DNA from: Propionicimonas sp.
Lineage (GTDB): Bacteria; Actinomycetota; Actinomycetes; Propionibacteriales; Propionibacteriaceae
Length of the DNA stretch: 34,210 bases
Assembly: GCA_027492575.1 (NCBI GenBank)
Contig: JAPUEM010000133.1
Coordinates: 8,109-42,318, forward strand
Reading direction: 5' to 3'
Below the pieces are notes generated by a model that saw nothing but the letters and a program-made list of their open reading frames with translations, was not told the origin of the DNA and searched no databases. The translations under genes were made by a program, and so were the position numbers. This document shows positions 1 through 10,060 of this stretch, in pieces. Each line of letters starts with the position of its first letter. Position 1 is the first letter of the stretch.

Positions 1-2183
<2,183 letters not shown>

Positions 2184-2263
2184 TCCTACCTTCGCGTGCC
2201 GGCGGCATCATGGACGATACGACAGGCGGCCAAAACCGCGCTGCGACAACGTCCGGTAATCGC

Positions 2264-2815
2264 TCAACTGTAGACGTGCGGCGCCAGGATGCCGACATCG
2301 CGCAGGTTGCGATACCGACCGGCGTAGTCGAGGCCGTAGCCCACGACGAACTGGTTGGGCAGGTCGTAGCCCACGTAGGCGACGTCGATGTCGGTCTTCA
2401 TGGCGTCCGGCTTGCGGAACATGGCCATGATCGCCAGGCTCGCCGGCTTGCGCGAGGCCAGGTTGCGCATCAGGTAGGTGAGCGTCAGCCCGGTGTCGAT
2501 GATGTCCTCGACCACCAGGACGTGACGGCCCTCGAGATCGGTGTTGAGATCCTTCAGGATCCGCACCACCCCGGAGGACTGGGTTCCCGAGCCGTAGGAC
2601 GAGATCGCCATCCAGTCCATCTCGCAGTCGATCTTGAGGCTGCGGGAGAGATCGGCCATCACCATGACCGCCCCATTCAGCACCCCCACCAGCAGGGGGT
2701 TCTTCCCGGCGTAGTCGGCGTCGATCTGGGCGCCGATCTCGGCCAGCCGCCGCTCGATGTCGGCATGGGTGTAGAGGACGCTGCTCAGATCGCCCGCAAT
2801 GTCGGTGGCTTCCAC
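2264..2815 (-). CDS. hpt: Hypoxanthine-guanine phosphoribosyltransferase
   Basis: Purine salvage enzyme that converts hypoxanthine or guanine plus PRPP to IMP or GMP. The 183-residue product has the usual family length. The PRPP-binding motif VVEDIIDTGLT lies at about 101-111, and the early LVGVLNGAVMVMADL segment and the SSYGSGTQSSG flexible loop are present. The frame is open upstream to 2935, but family length and alignment favour the GTG at 2815 (MEATDIAG...). Upstream of it the minus strand reads TAGGGT followed by 7 bases and then the GTG. This could be a -10 box of a leaderless transcript or an AGGG ribosome binding site. The neighbour tilS is a classic partner in both actinobacteria and Firmicutes. 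Confidence 0.95.
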   Translation of the reverse strand: MEATDIAGDLSSVLYTHADIERRLAEIGAQIDADYAGKNPLLVGVLNGAVMVMADLSRSLKIDCEMDWMAISSYGSGTQSSGVVRILKDLNTDLEGRHVLVVEDIIDTGLTLTYLMRNLASRKPASLAIMAMFRKPDAMKTDIDVAYVGYDLPNQFVVGYGLDYAGRYRNLRDVGILAPHVYS

Positions 2816-2822
2816 CCGGCCA

Positions 2823-2828
2823 ACCCTA
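2823..2828 (-). promoter_or_regulatory. Candidate -10 box (TAGGGT) or ribosome binding site of hpt
   Basis: On the minus strand TAGGGT ends 7 bases before the GTG at 2815. That spacing fits an actinobacterial TANNNT -10 box of a leaderless mRNA. The same bases also contain AGGG, which would serve as a weak Shine-Dalgarno at 9 bases. No convincing -35 was found. Confidence 0.35.
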
Positions 2829-2890
2829 CCGGTCCGGCCGGGCCCTGTTGTCGCGGGGTCGGTGCAGTTGCTGCCAAATAGCGCGCCTTC

Positions 2891-2924
2891 GCGACAAATG
2901 CGTCGCACAGGCCACGTATGTGGC
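2891..2924. other. Two small stem-loops between tilS and hpt
   Basis: In the 120-bp gap two perfect 5-bp inverted repeats stand side by side: GCGAC/GTCGC with a 6-base loop (2891-2906) and GCCAC/GTGGC with a 4-base loop (2911-2924). They lie directly after the tilS stop and could mark the end of the tilS message or a site in the hpt upstream region. There is no T-run, so a standard terminator is not supported. Confidence 0.4.
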
Positions 2925-2935
2925 AGAAAGTGCAC

Positions 2936-4225
2936 TCACCCTTGAGTTGTCGGGTTGCCCGCCGCCCGCAGAAGCCCGCTCCTGCGCTCCACCCGGACGC
3001 CGGGCAGGGCGAGCGGGCCCTGGCCGTGCCAGTCGGTCAGCAGCGCATCCACCGCTTGGAGGTGGGCTGCCGACAGGTCGCGCGCCCCGGCTTCGGCGAG
3101 CCAGGCGCGCAGCACGCGACTCCGGATCGCGTCAGGGAGATCGGTGAGCGAGCGGACATCGAGTGAACCGGACGGGCGGTCGGCCACAGCCTGGTCGCCG
3201 GTCGGGCGGAGATCCCGGGTCAAGCCCGGGATGACGTGGTTGCGTGGAGTGGGCTCCCCACGACCAACGAGGTCAGGTGAGGTGAATCCCTCACCACCAA
3301 CAAGGTTGGGCGGGGTGAGCACCCCACCAATGAGGTTGGGCGGGGTGAGCACCCCACCAATGAGGTTGGGCGGGGTGAGCACCCCACCAACGACCGGACC
3401 GGGCCGGGGGCCCAGCCCACCACCGTCATCCCGGACTTGATCCGGGATCTCAGGAGCCGCGTCGAGCGATCGCCGGGCCTGCGCGGCCAGCTCGTCCAGC
3501 AGGTCGGCGTCGGCGCGGGCGAGGGCGGCGGTGCGGGCGAGGGCTTCGGCGATGCCGGGGCCGAGTTCGGCCTCCAGCACCGGCAGGACGCGGTGGCGGA
3601 CGCGGGCGCGGGCGAAGCCGGGGGCCTCGTTGTGCGGGTCCTCCCAGGGCTCCAGGCCGAAGTCGGCGCAGGCCGCCCGGGTGGTGGCGCGCCGCAGCCC
3701 CAGCAGCGGACGGACGAACGGCCCCCGCCGGGCGGGCATGCCGGCCAGCGAGCGCGTCCCGGAACCGCGGGCCAGGCCGAGCAGCACGGTCTCGGCCTGG
3801 TCGTCCAGGGTGTGGCCCAGCAGGATCAACTCATCGCCCCGAGCCGCGGACTCCAAGGCCTGATAGCGCGCCCGCCGAGCCGCGGCCTCCACTCCCTCGC
3901 CCACAGCTTCCACCCGCACGGCGACCACGGCCACCTCCATGGGCGCAAGCTGTGGCCGAATCGCCGTCATCGAGACATCCGCCACACCTTGCGCGAGCTG
4001 GGACACGACCCGTGCGGCCACCTCGTCGGAGCCGGGCTGCAGGCCGTGGTCGACCACGACCGCCCGGACGCTCAGCCCGCGACGAGCGCCGACGACCCGA
4101 GCGGCAGCGGCCAGGGCGAGCGAGTCGGCGCCCCCGGAACAGGCCACCAGCAAGGAACCGGACGCCACCTGCTCGACGGCCTGGACGACCGCCAGAGCCG
4201 CCGGGCCCAGCGCCCGCCGCGCCAA
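2936..4225 (-). CDS. tilS: tRNA(Ile)-lysidine synthase TilS with an in-frame repeat insertion
   Basis: ATP-dependent enzyme that modifies C34 of tRNA-Ile(CAU) to lysidine, so that the tRNA reads AUA. The PP-loop motif SGGADS is at residues 30-35; LGHTLDDQAETVL and the RPLLGLRR segment are also typical. The TTG at 4225 starts one base after the stop of the upstream metallopeptidase gene, which implies translational coupling; an in-frame GTG further in (codon 20) would leave little before the PP-loop. The product is 429 residues, about 80 longer than expected for actinobacteria. The excess matches residues about 259-339, where a repeat element is inserted in frame (3210-3450) and encodes repeated GGVLTPPNLI units. 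The insertion lies in the linker between the N-terminal synthetase domain and the C-terminal part (LDVRSLTDLPDAIRSRVLRAWL). Activity is likely kept because the enzyme is normally essential, but this is inferred. Confidence 0.92.
   Translation of the reverse strand: MARRALGPAALAVVQAVEQVASGSLLVACSGGADSLALAAAARVVGARRGLSVRAVVVDHGLQPGSDEVAARVVSQLAQGVADVSMTAIRPQLAPMEVAVVAVRVEAVGEGVEAAARRARYQALESAARGDELILLGHTLDDQAETVLLGLARGSGTRSLAGMPARRGPFVRPLLGLRRATTRAACADFGLEPWEDPHNEAPGFARARVRHRVLPVLEAELGPGIAEALARTAALARADADLLDELAAQARRSLDAAPEIPDQVRDDGGGLGPRPGPVVGGVLTPPNLIGGVLTPPNLIGGVLTPPNLVGGEGFTSPDLVGRGEPTPRNHVIPGLTRDLRPTGDQAVADRPSGSLDVRSLTDLPDAIRSRVLRAWLAEAGARDLSAAHLQAVDALLTDWHGQGPLALPGVRVERRSGLLRAAGNPTTQG
3210..3450. 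repeat. MITE/RPE-like element inside tilS, 27-bp terminal inverted repeats
   Basis: The ends at 3210-3236 and 3424-3450 are inverted repeats of each other, matching at 25 of 27 positions. Each end is itself a palindrome: ATCCCGGG, a 5-base spacer, CCCGGGAT (3212-3232) and ATCCCGGA, a 5-base spacer, TCCGGGAT (3428-3448). Between them lie tandem units rich in hairpins. The reading frame of tilS passes through the whole element without a stop. No transposase is encoded, and no clear target duplication could be confirmed by eye. Confidence 0.75.
3301..3390. repeat. Three 30-bp tandem repeats
   Basis: Three consecutive 30-bp units at 3301-3330, 3331-3360 and 3361-3390 are nearly identical. Only the first two bases of the first unit differ (CA for TG). 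Each unit contains the small inverted repeat GGGGTG-AG-CACCCC. Two more degenerate units seem to precede them at about 3244-3300, each with its own short inverted repeat. The unit length is a multiple of three, so copy-number change keeps the tilS frame; on the minus strand each unit encodes ten residues (GGVLTPPNLI). Confidence 0.9.
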
Positions 4226-4226
4226 G

Positions 4227-5207
4227 CTACTGACTGACCCGGTGCAGCCACTGCTCCGGGTCGTGGATCTCGGCCAGCGTCGGGAGCAGCCCGGCCTGGC
4301 TGAAGGCGAGGTTGAGCAGGTCGAGATCGGCCCGCTTCAGCACCGTCTGGCAGAATTTGGCGCCGTCGCGGTACTGCGCCCGCTTGAGGTCGGCGCCCAT
4401 CAGCCGGCCCAGGATCGCCGACCAGCCGCCGCGATCGCGGTGGTTCTCGAAGGCCCGCCGGATCACCGGCAGGGTGGGCAGCACCTTGGTGCCGACCCGG
4501 TCCATCATCACGTCGGCGTGCCCCTCCAGCAGCGACATGATGGCGGTGATCTGGTCGAAGCTCTCCCGCTGCGCCGGCGCGATCACGGCGTCCACCACCG
4601 ACTTGGGACGGTCCCCCGCGCGCCACTTCGCCAGCGGCTCGCCGTCGCCCAGCAGGTCGGCCATCAGGCCCAGCAGGTGCTCGCGCAGCCAGGGCGCCTG
4701 CCCGAACTGGAACCGGTGGGTCTGCTCGTGCAGGCAGACCCACAGCCGGAAATCGGTCGGGTTGACGCCCAGCTGGCGCTCGATCATGACGACGTTCGGC
4801 GCCACCAGCAGCAGCCGGCTGGGCGTGCCGAACGGGTCGAACTGGCCCAGAATGCGGCTGGCGAGGGCGGCGAAGACCCCGCCGGCCTGGGTGGCCAGGC
4901 CACGACCGCGGAACCGGTCGAGCCGGCCCGGCGGATCGGCGGGGGCGCCGAGTGCCGTGGTGATCGCCCGGGCCGAGGCGGACATCGCCGCGACCCAGCC
5001 GGCACGGTCGACGACCAGCGTCTCGGCTTCGGCGGGGGTGGTCATGCCGGAGACCTCGGCAACATGGGCCGGTGCCTTCTCGGCGGCCTTGCGCAGCGCC
5101 TCGACCACCTGCGAGATGTGCCCGGGGGTCAGTTCCGGCCCGGGATGGACCACCTTCCCGCCCAACTGCGTGGCGTGGTCCCAGTCGATGTACGGCAACT
5201 GCTGCAT
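4227..5207 (-). CDS. Zinc-dependent metallopeptidase, DUF2342 type
   Basis: The product (326 residues) resembles the actinobacterial family annotated as DUF2342 zinc-dependent metallopeptidase or F420-biosynthesis-associated protein. The zinc motif HEQTH lies at about residues 160-164. A downstream Glu in LLEGHADVMMD (about 228) is a plausible third ligand. There is no signal peptide, so it should be cytoplasmic. Its substrate is not known. The ATG at 5207 was chosen over the in-frame GTG at 5213 because TAGAGT on the minus strand ends 6 bases before that ATG, a leaderless arrangement. The stop is one base from the tilS start. The order dacB, this gene, tilS, hpt matches Mycobacterium tuberculosis (Rv3627c to Rv3624c). 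Confidence 0.88.
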   Translation of the reverse strand: MQQLPYIDWDHATQLGGKVVHPGPELTPGHISQVVEALRKAAEKAPAHVAEVSGMTTPAEAETLVVDRAGWVAAMSASARAITTALGAPADPPGRLDRFRGRGLATQAGGVFAALASRILGQFDPFGTPSRLLLVAPNVVMIERQLGVNPTDFRLWVCLHEQTHRFQFGQAPWLREHLLGLMADLLGDGEPLAKWRAGDRPKSVVDAVIAPAQRESFDQITAIMSLLEGHADVMMDRVGTKVLPTLPVIRRAFENHRDRGGWSAILGRLMGADLKRAQYRDGAKFCQTVLKRADLDLLNLAFSQAGLLPTLAEIHDPEQWLHRVSQ

Positions 5208-5213
5208 GCGCAC

Positions 5214-5219
5214 ACTCTA
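5214..5219 (-). promoter_or_regulatory. Candidate -10 box TAGAGT for leaderless metallopeptidase-tilS mRNA
   Basis: TAGAGT on the minus strand is followed by 6 bases and then ATG at 5207. This is the spacing expected when transcription starts at the A of the start codon. No ribosome binding site lies before this ATG, which supports the idea. No strong -35 is visible. Confidence 0.5.
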
Positions 5220-5297
5220 CGAGGCGTGCCGACAAGCCGGAGAGTCGTCCCCGAACGCCGTGGACAATCGACGGGCCGGGCGCCGGGCGACCAGAAG

Positions 5298-6650
5298 CTA
5301 CGCGGCCTGGCGGCAGCCGCACTTGGCGAGCGCGGTGGCGGTGCGATCCAGCCAGTTGTAGGCGCTGGAGCGGCCGGCGTCGTTGGCCATCGCGGCGAAG
5401 GTGAGCACCGCGCCGTCCTTCGTGGTGACGTAGCCGGCCAGGCCGGCCACCCCGAGCAGGGTGCCGGTCTTGGCGTGGACGACCTTGCGTCCGGCCTTCT
5501 CGGCGGGGTCGTTGAAGCGATCCTTGAGGGTGCCGTTCACCCCGGCCACCGGCAGCCCGTTGGGGACCGCCGACCACTGCGGGGTCACCAGCGCCAGCGC
5601 CAGCGCGTTCGCCAGCACGGACGGACGCACCTTCGACTTGCGGGAGAGCCCGCTGGCGTCATCGATCCGCATCCCCTGGGCCCACAGGTCGTGGGCCTTC
5701 AGCCAGGCGACGATGGCCGCACGTCCGCCCTTGAAGCTCGGCTCGCGGCCGGTGGCCACCGCGACATGCCGGGCGAGCACCTCGGCGCCGTGGTTGTCGC
5801 TGACCCGCAGCACGTAGCCGAGCACGGCCGACAGGGGTGCCGACTGCACCGACGCGATCGCCTCGGCGCCGGCCGGGGCGGCCTGCGGGGCGATCCTGGT
5901 CACCTTGATCCCGGCCTTCTTCAACCGCTTCGCGAAGGCCTCGGCGGCGACCTTGGCGGGGTCGGCGTGGGCCTGCCACTGGTTGATCTGGCCGCGGTTG
6001 ATGGACAGCGCGCCGACCCTGGCGGTGAAGACCTTCCAGGATTTCTTCCAGGAGGGGTGCCAGGTCGGGCCGGTGAACAGCGAGGTGTCGTAGCCCAGCC
6101 GCACCGAGGTGACCCCCTGGGCCTGCAGCGCGGCCACCGTCTGCTCGGCCAGCGCCTGCAGCGAGGCGGGCTTGGCCGCCGACTTCGACTGCTTGTCGGT
6201 GAGCAGCGGATCGCCGCCGCCCACCAGCACCAGGCGGCCGGGCTGCGCGGTGACCACCGCGGTGGTGAACCGGCTGTCGGCGCCCAGCGTGTCGACCGCC
6301 ACCAGCGAGGTCAGCACCTTCATCGTGGAGGCCGGGATCATCGGCTTGTCGCCGCGGCTGGCCAGCGTCAGGCCACTGGCCGGATCGACCACCACCACCC
6401 CCGAGGTTCCCACGCCCTTGTCGGAGACCTTGGCCAGCGTCTTCTTCAGCGGCCCGGCCTCCGGCAGCAGGACCGGCTCGGAGGCCGGAGCGGCGGCCGG
6501 CGGCACGGCGGCAGCCGGAGAGGCGGTCGCGGCCGGTGTGCCCGCCGGCGAGGAGGCCGCCGGTTCCGGCAGCCGGACAGCAGGAGGGACGAGCGAACAG
6601 CCGGCCAGCAACGCGGCGACCGCGGCGGCGACGGCGATGCGGAGACCCAT
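5298..6650 (-). CDS. dacB: D-alanyl-D-alanine carboxypeptidase/endopeptidase (PBP4 family), lipoprotein
   Basis: Penicillin-binding protein of the DacB/PBP4 type (peptidase family S13) that trims or opens peptidoglycan cross-links outside the membrane. The ATG at 6650 gives a 450-residue protein starting with a lipoprotein signal (LLAGC, lipid Cys at residue 18). A 40-residue Ala/Pro-rich linker follows. The catalytic motifs are STMK at 108-111, SDN in RVSDNHGAEVLARH, and KTG in HAKTGTLLGVAG. The large insertion between the first and second motif typical of PBP4 is present. The frame is open further upstream, but the lipobox fixes the start. The gene diverges from ppa, as in M. tuberculosis (Rv3627c/Rv3628). 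Confidence 0.93.
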   Translation of the reverse strand: MGLRIAVAAAVAALLAGCSLVPPAVRLPEPAASSPAGTPAATASPAAAVPPAAAPASEPVLLPEAGPLKKTLAKVSDKGVGTSGVVVVDPASGLTLASRGDKPMIPASTMKVLTSLVAVDTLGADSRFTTAVVTAQPGRLVLVGGGDPLLTDKQSKSAAKPASLQALAEQTVAALQAQGVTSVRLGYDTSLFTGPTWHPSWKKSWKVFTARVGALSINRGQINQWQAHADPAKVAAEAFAKRLKKAGIKVTRIAPQAAPAGAEAIASVQSAPLSAVLGYVLRVSDNHGAEVLARHVAVATGREPSFKGGRAAIVAWLKAHDLWAQGMRIDDASGLSRKSKVRPSVLANALALALVTPQWSAVPNGLPVAGVNGTLKDRFNDPAEKAGRKVVHAKTGTLLGVAGLAGYVTTKDGAVLTFAAMANDAGRSSAYNWLDRTATALAKCGCRQAA

Positions 6651-6756
6651 CACCCCAGTGTGAGGGGCCGGGCCAAATCCGGGACGGAACGCTGTCCGGC
6701 CGGTGCCGTCCGTCCGACCCGGCATGATGCCTCTCCTTCTTTCCGGCTGCTGGCGA

Positions 6757-6762
6757 TAGGCT
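6757..6762 (+). promoter_or_regulatory. Candidate -10 box TAGGCT of ppa
   Basis: TAGGCT is a common actinobacterial -10 hexamer and lies 43 bases before the ppa ATG, in the 155-bp divergent region with dacB. A -35 is not convincing, so the call is tentative. Confidence 0.35.
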
Positions 6763-6805
6763 TCGCCGCACAACCATGATGACAGAGAGCCCGAGGTGAC
6801 CAACG

Positions 6806-7372
6806 ATGGATCTACCCTCCTTCGCCCGACCCAAGATCCAGCCGCATCTGCACTTCGATGTGACGATCGAGATTCCCAAGGGCACGAAGAACAAGTACGA
6901 GATGGATCACCACACCGGCCGCATCCGGCTTGACCGGACGCTGTTCACCTCGACCCAGTACCCCAATGACTACGGCTTCATCGAGGGCACCCTGGGCCAG
7001 GACGGCGATCCGCTGGACGCCATGGTGCTCATCCCCGAGGCGACCTTCCCCGGCGCGCTCGTCGAATGCCGGGCGATCGGCATGTTCCGGATGAGCGACG
7101 AGATGGGCGGCGACGACAAGGTGCTCTGCATCCCGGTGGCCGACCAGCGGCAGACCAACATCAGGGAACTCACCGACCTGCCCAACCTCACCCTGCTGGA
7201 GATCGAGCACTTCTTCACGGTCTACAAGGATCTGGAGCCGGGCAAGTCGGTCGAGGGCGCGGTCTGGGTGGGTCATGCCGAGGCCGAGCGCGAGATCCGG
7301 GCGAGCTGGGATCGGGCGCGCGGCACCTCCTACGAGAACGGGTTCACCCGCTCCACGGACGAGAACGCCTGA
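6806..7372 (+). CDS. ppa: Inorganic pyrophosphatase (family I)
   Basis: Soluble enzyme that hydrolyses pyrophosphate and so pulls biosynthetic reactions forward. The 188-residue product contains the family I core from [16 protein letters not shown] onward. The metal-binding signature DGDPLD lies at about 66-71, followed by GGDDKVL (about 101-107) and the YKDLEPGK segment. Compared with the M. tuberculosis enzyme it has about 14 extra N-terminal residues; the ATG at 6806 with GAGGTGA at 6793-6799 is the only good start, so the extension seems genuine. The gene diverges from dacB and precedes a SixA-like phosphatase. Confidence 0.96.
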   Translation: MDLPSFARPKIQPHLHFDVTIEIPKGTKNKYEMDHHTGRIRLDRTLFTSTQYPNDYGFIEGTLGQDGDPLDAMVLIPEATFPGALVECRAIGMFRMSDEMGGDDKVLCIPVADQRQTNIRELTDLPNLTLLEIEHFFTVYKDLEPGKSVEGAVWVGHAEAEREIRASWDRARGTSYENGFTRSTDENA

Positions 7373-7433
7373 GTCGCTGGCGAGACGCCTGAGACGAAGG
7401 TTTCGCAAGGCCATGGCCTGGGCCGGTAGCCCG

Positions 7434-7910
7434 ATGACCCGCCGGCTCTTTCTGATGCGCCATGGCCAGGCTGGCTTCGCCGGCACGGACCGCGAACGTC
7501 CACTGACCCCCCAGGGCCAGGCGGAGGCGGCCCGGGTCGGCGCCGGCCTGGCCGGGCGGGGCATCGAGCGGGTGCTCTGCTCCCCGGCCGAGCGGACGCG
7601 GCAGACCGCGGCGGCGCTGGGGCTCGCGCCGTCCGTCACGGTCGTCGACTCGCTGTACAACTGCTCCGCGGGACGCATCCTGACCGCCCTGGCCGGGCTG
7701 CCCGAGCACGTCCGCGCCGCCATCGTGGTGGGGCACTACCCGGGCATCCCCGCCCTGGCGCACGAACTGGCGGATCGCCGCTCCGACCCCGCCGAACTGC
7801 GCAAGCTCTCCGCCCAGTTCGCCCCCGCCACCCTGGTCGAACTGGAGTTCACCGGCTCGTGGAGCGACCTCCACATCGCCCGCCTGATCGCCGTCCGGCA
7901 CCCCCACTGA
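7434..7910 (+). CDS. SixA-like phosphohistidine phosphatase (histidine phosphatase superfamily)
   Basis: Small (158-residue) phosphatase of the histidine phosphatase branch. The catalytic motif RHG is at residues 9-11 (LFLMRHGQAG), followed by RPLTPQGQAEA, SPAERTRQTA and the second catalytic His in VVGHYPGIPAL. SixA proteins remove phosphate from phosphohistidine in phosphorelay or PTS proteins; the true substrate here is unknown. The neighbouring PTS permease gene is suggestive but is on the other strand. The start is uncertain: ATG at 7413 is in frame and would add seven residues. The 61-bp gap to ppa suggests cotranscription. Confidence 0.85.
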   Translation: MTRRLFLMRHGQAGFAGTDRERPLTPQGQAEAARVGAGLAGRGIERVLCSPAERTRQTAAALGLAPSVTVVDSLYNCSAGRILTALAGLPEHVRAAIVVGHYPGIPALAHELADRRSDPAELRKLSAQFAPATLVELEFTGSWSDLHIARLIAVRHPH

Positions 7911-7927
7911 CTCCGGCAGCGGACAGC

Positions 7928-7959
7928 AAAGTGGGACGGGGCGAACCCCGTCCCACTTT
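7928..7959. terminator. Bidirectional terminator between the SixA-like gene and the PTS gene
   Basis: A perfect 14-bp stem (AAAGTGGGACGGGG against CCCCGTCCCACTTT) with a CGAA tetraloop. It is flanked by A on one side and T on the other, so it can serve both converging transcripts. It lies 17 bases after the phosphatase stop and 13 bases from the PTS stop. Confidence 0.9.
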
Positions 7960-7972
7960 CGTCTACCGACAG

Positions 7973-10060
7973 CTAGGCCTTGATGTCGATCACGGCATCG
8001 CCGGCCTGGACGTCGATGCCGGGCTTCGGGGTCACCGAGGCCAGGCTGGCGGTGTTGAGCACGACCACGATGGTGGTGGTGTCGTAGCCGGCCTCCTTGA
8101 CCGCGTCGAGGTCGACGTTGGCCAGCGGCTCACCGGCCTCGACCCGCTGGCCGTCGGCGACCAGCACCTCGAAGCCGCTGCCGGCCATCTTCACCGTGTC
8201 GATGCCGACGTGCACCAGCACCTCGACCCCGTCGTCGGTCTTCAGGCCGAAGGCGTGGCCGGTATTGGCGACGGTGATCATGGTGCCGCTCACCGGCGCC
8301 ACCACGTGGCCGTCGCTGGGCACGATGCCGACGCCGTCACCCAGCGCCTTGGAGGCGAAGACCGGGTCGGGCACGTCGGTCAGCGCGATGACCTTGCCGG
8401 CGATCGGCGCGGTCACCTGCTCGGTGGCGACCAGCGTCGCGACCGCGGTGGCGGCGCCACCAGCGGCAGCGGGAGCCGCGGCGACGGCGGCCGGGGCGGC
8501 GTGCGCGGCAGCCTCGAGCTTGGCGTCGGCCTCGGCCTGGTCGCGAGCCTCGCGGAACTCGGCCTTCTCCTCCTCGGTGCGGTAGTCACCGGTCAGGATG
8601 AGGAAGAAGGCCACGAAGAAGGCGCCCGCGATGGCCAGGACATACAGGAAGACCGGGGAGAAGATCGGGATGGTCAGCAACGAGGTGAAGGCGAAGGTGT
8701 TCGCCCGCACGCCGTCCGTCCCGAGGATCAGCGAGCCGACCGCGACGATCAGGCCGCCGGTGAAACAGCCGACCAGCATCCGCGGGTAGATCCGCTTGAA
8801 GCGCAGGTGGATGCCGTAGAGCGAGGGCTCCGAGATACCGCCCAGCAGACCGGCGGCGAGGGCGCCGGTGGCGGTCTGCCGCATTTCCAGATCGCGTTCT
8901 CGCGCGGAGATCACCAGCACCGCGGCGGTGGCGCCGAAGCAGGCGAAGTTCCAGGCGCCCATCGGGCCCTGGATGAAGTCGTAGCCCAGACCTGCGGGCG
9001 GCGGAGCGAGGTTGGCCAGCATCAGGGCGTTCAGCGGCCAGTGCAGGCCCAGCGGCACCAGGAACGGGTAGACCATCGGGATGATGATCGCGAAGACGAA
9101 TGGCGCCGTGGTGTTCAGCCACGACAGGCCCTGGCCCAGCACGGTGCCGATCCACAGGCCCAGCGGGCCGATCAGGAAGGCGGAGACCGGAACCATGATG
9201 AGCATCGAGAGGAAGGGCACGAAGACCAGGTGCAGGTTGCTCGGGATGATCCGCTGCGCGGTCTTGTAGACGATCGCCAGCACCGCGACCATGATCAACG
9301 GCACGAAGACCGCGCCGCTGTAGTCGTTGATCGGCATCGGGATGCCGAAGATGTTCGCGGTGCAGATGTCGGCGGCCCCGTCGATGGGGTTCGCGGAACA
9401 GACCGTGCTGGCGACGAGTTCCGGGTTGGCGAGCTTCACGAAGTCGGGAGTCATCAGCGCCGCCATGACGCTGAAGCCGACCCACGGGTCGATGTTGAGC
9501 GCCTTCGCCGCGTTGTAGGAGACCGCCAGCGGCAGGAAGTAGAAGACCGCGTGCCAGATCGAGTCGATGAAGATCCAGCCGGCCGGCTTGTCGGCGGCGC
9601 GGAAGTCGACGATGCCGAAGGCGTCCAGGATGGCCGCGAAGGCGATCACCAGGGAGGCGCCCAGCAGCACGCCCAGCAGCGGACGGAAGCTGTTGGAGAG
9701 GTACTCGAAGAACGAGTCCAGCCAGGCGACCTTGCCGCGGGCCTTGGCCCGGGCCGCCGCCTTGACGTCGGCGTCGCTCTGCCCGCCGGTCGAAGCGGGC
9801 TTCGCGCCGGCCATCGACGGCAGGTTCATGATCTCGGTGAAGACGCCCTGGACGGCGCCGCCGATCACGACCTGGTAGCGATCGCCCGCCTGCGGGACGA
9901 TGCCGAGGACGCCGGGGGTCTTGTCGAGTGCCTTGGCATCGACCTTGCCGGCGTCCACCAGTTCGAAGCGGAGCCGGGTCGCACAGTGGGTCAAACTCAC
10001 GATATTGGCTGGACCGCCGATGTGCTCGACGATCTGCTCAGCCGTATTGGATGCAGCCAT
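7973..10060 (-). CDS. PTS beta-glucoside-type transporter, fused EIIBCA
   Basis: Sugar permease of the phosphotransferase system that takes up and phosphorylates a sugar at the same time. The 695-residue protein has the domain order B-C-A. EIIB comes first, with the phosphorylated Cys26 in LTHCATRLRFELVD. A membrane EIIC domain follows (about residues 110-520) and includes GISEPSLYG. The C-terminal EIIA has the active His near residue 617 in VLVHVGIDTV. An Ala-rich linker separates C and A. This layout matches the BglF/glucoside subfamily, but sequence alone does not tell beta-glucosides from sucrose or trehalose. The ATG at 10060 has AGGA six bases upstream. The frame is open upstream to 10204 without a better start. 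HPr and EI are not in the window. Confidence 0.93.
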   Translation of the reverse strand: MAASNTAEQIVEHIGGPANIVSLTHCATRLRFELVDAGKVDAKALDKTPGVLGIVPQAGDRYQVVIGGAVQGVFTEIMNLPSMAGAKPASTGGQSDADVKAAARAKARGKVAWLDSFFEYLSNSFRPLLGVLLGASLVIAFAAILDAFGIVDFRAADKPAGWIFIDSIWHAVFYFLPLAVSYNAAKALNIDPWVGFSVMAALMTPDFVKLANPELVASTVCSANPIDGAADICTANIFGIPMPINDYSGAVFVPLIMVAVLAIVYKTAQRIIPSNLHLVFVPFLSMLIMVPVSAFLIGPLGLWIGTVLGQGLSWLNTTAPFVFAIIIPMVYPFLVPLGLHWPLNALMLANLAPPPAGLGYDFIQGPMGAWNFACFGATAAVLVISARERDLEMRQTATGALAAGLLGGISEPSLYGIHLRFKRIYPRMLVGCFTGGLIVAVGSLILGTDGVRANTFAFTSLLTIPIFSPVFLYVLAIAGAFFVAFFLILTGDYRTEEEKAEFREARDQAEADAKLEAAAHAAPAAVAAAPAAAGGAATAVATLVATEQVTAPIAGKVIALTDVPDPVFASKALGDGVGIVPSDGHVVAPVSGTMITVANTGHAFGLKTDDGVEVLVHVGIDTVKMAGSGFEVLVADGQRVEAGEPLANVDLDAVKEAGYDTTTIVVVLNTASLASVTPKPGIDVQAGDAVIDIKA

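Noticed and set aside
3301..3390. CRISPR array
   Set aside because: The 30-bp units are directly adjacent with no spacers between them, and no cas gene is present.
3939..6779. Very long plus-strand open frame opposite tilS, metallopeptidase and dacB
   Set aside because: It is the mirror of high-GC genes with clear motifs on the minus strand; its translation is Arg/Gly/His-rich and has no recognisable domain. The same holds for 99-2273 and 7859-10201.
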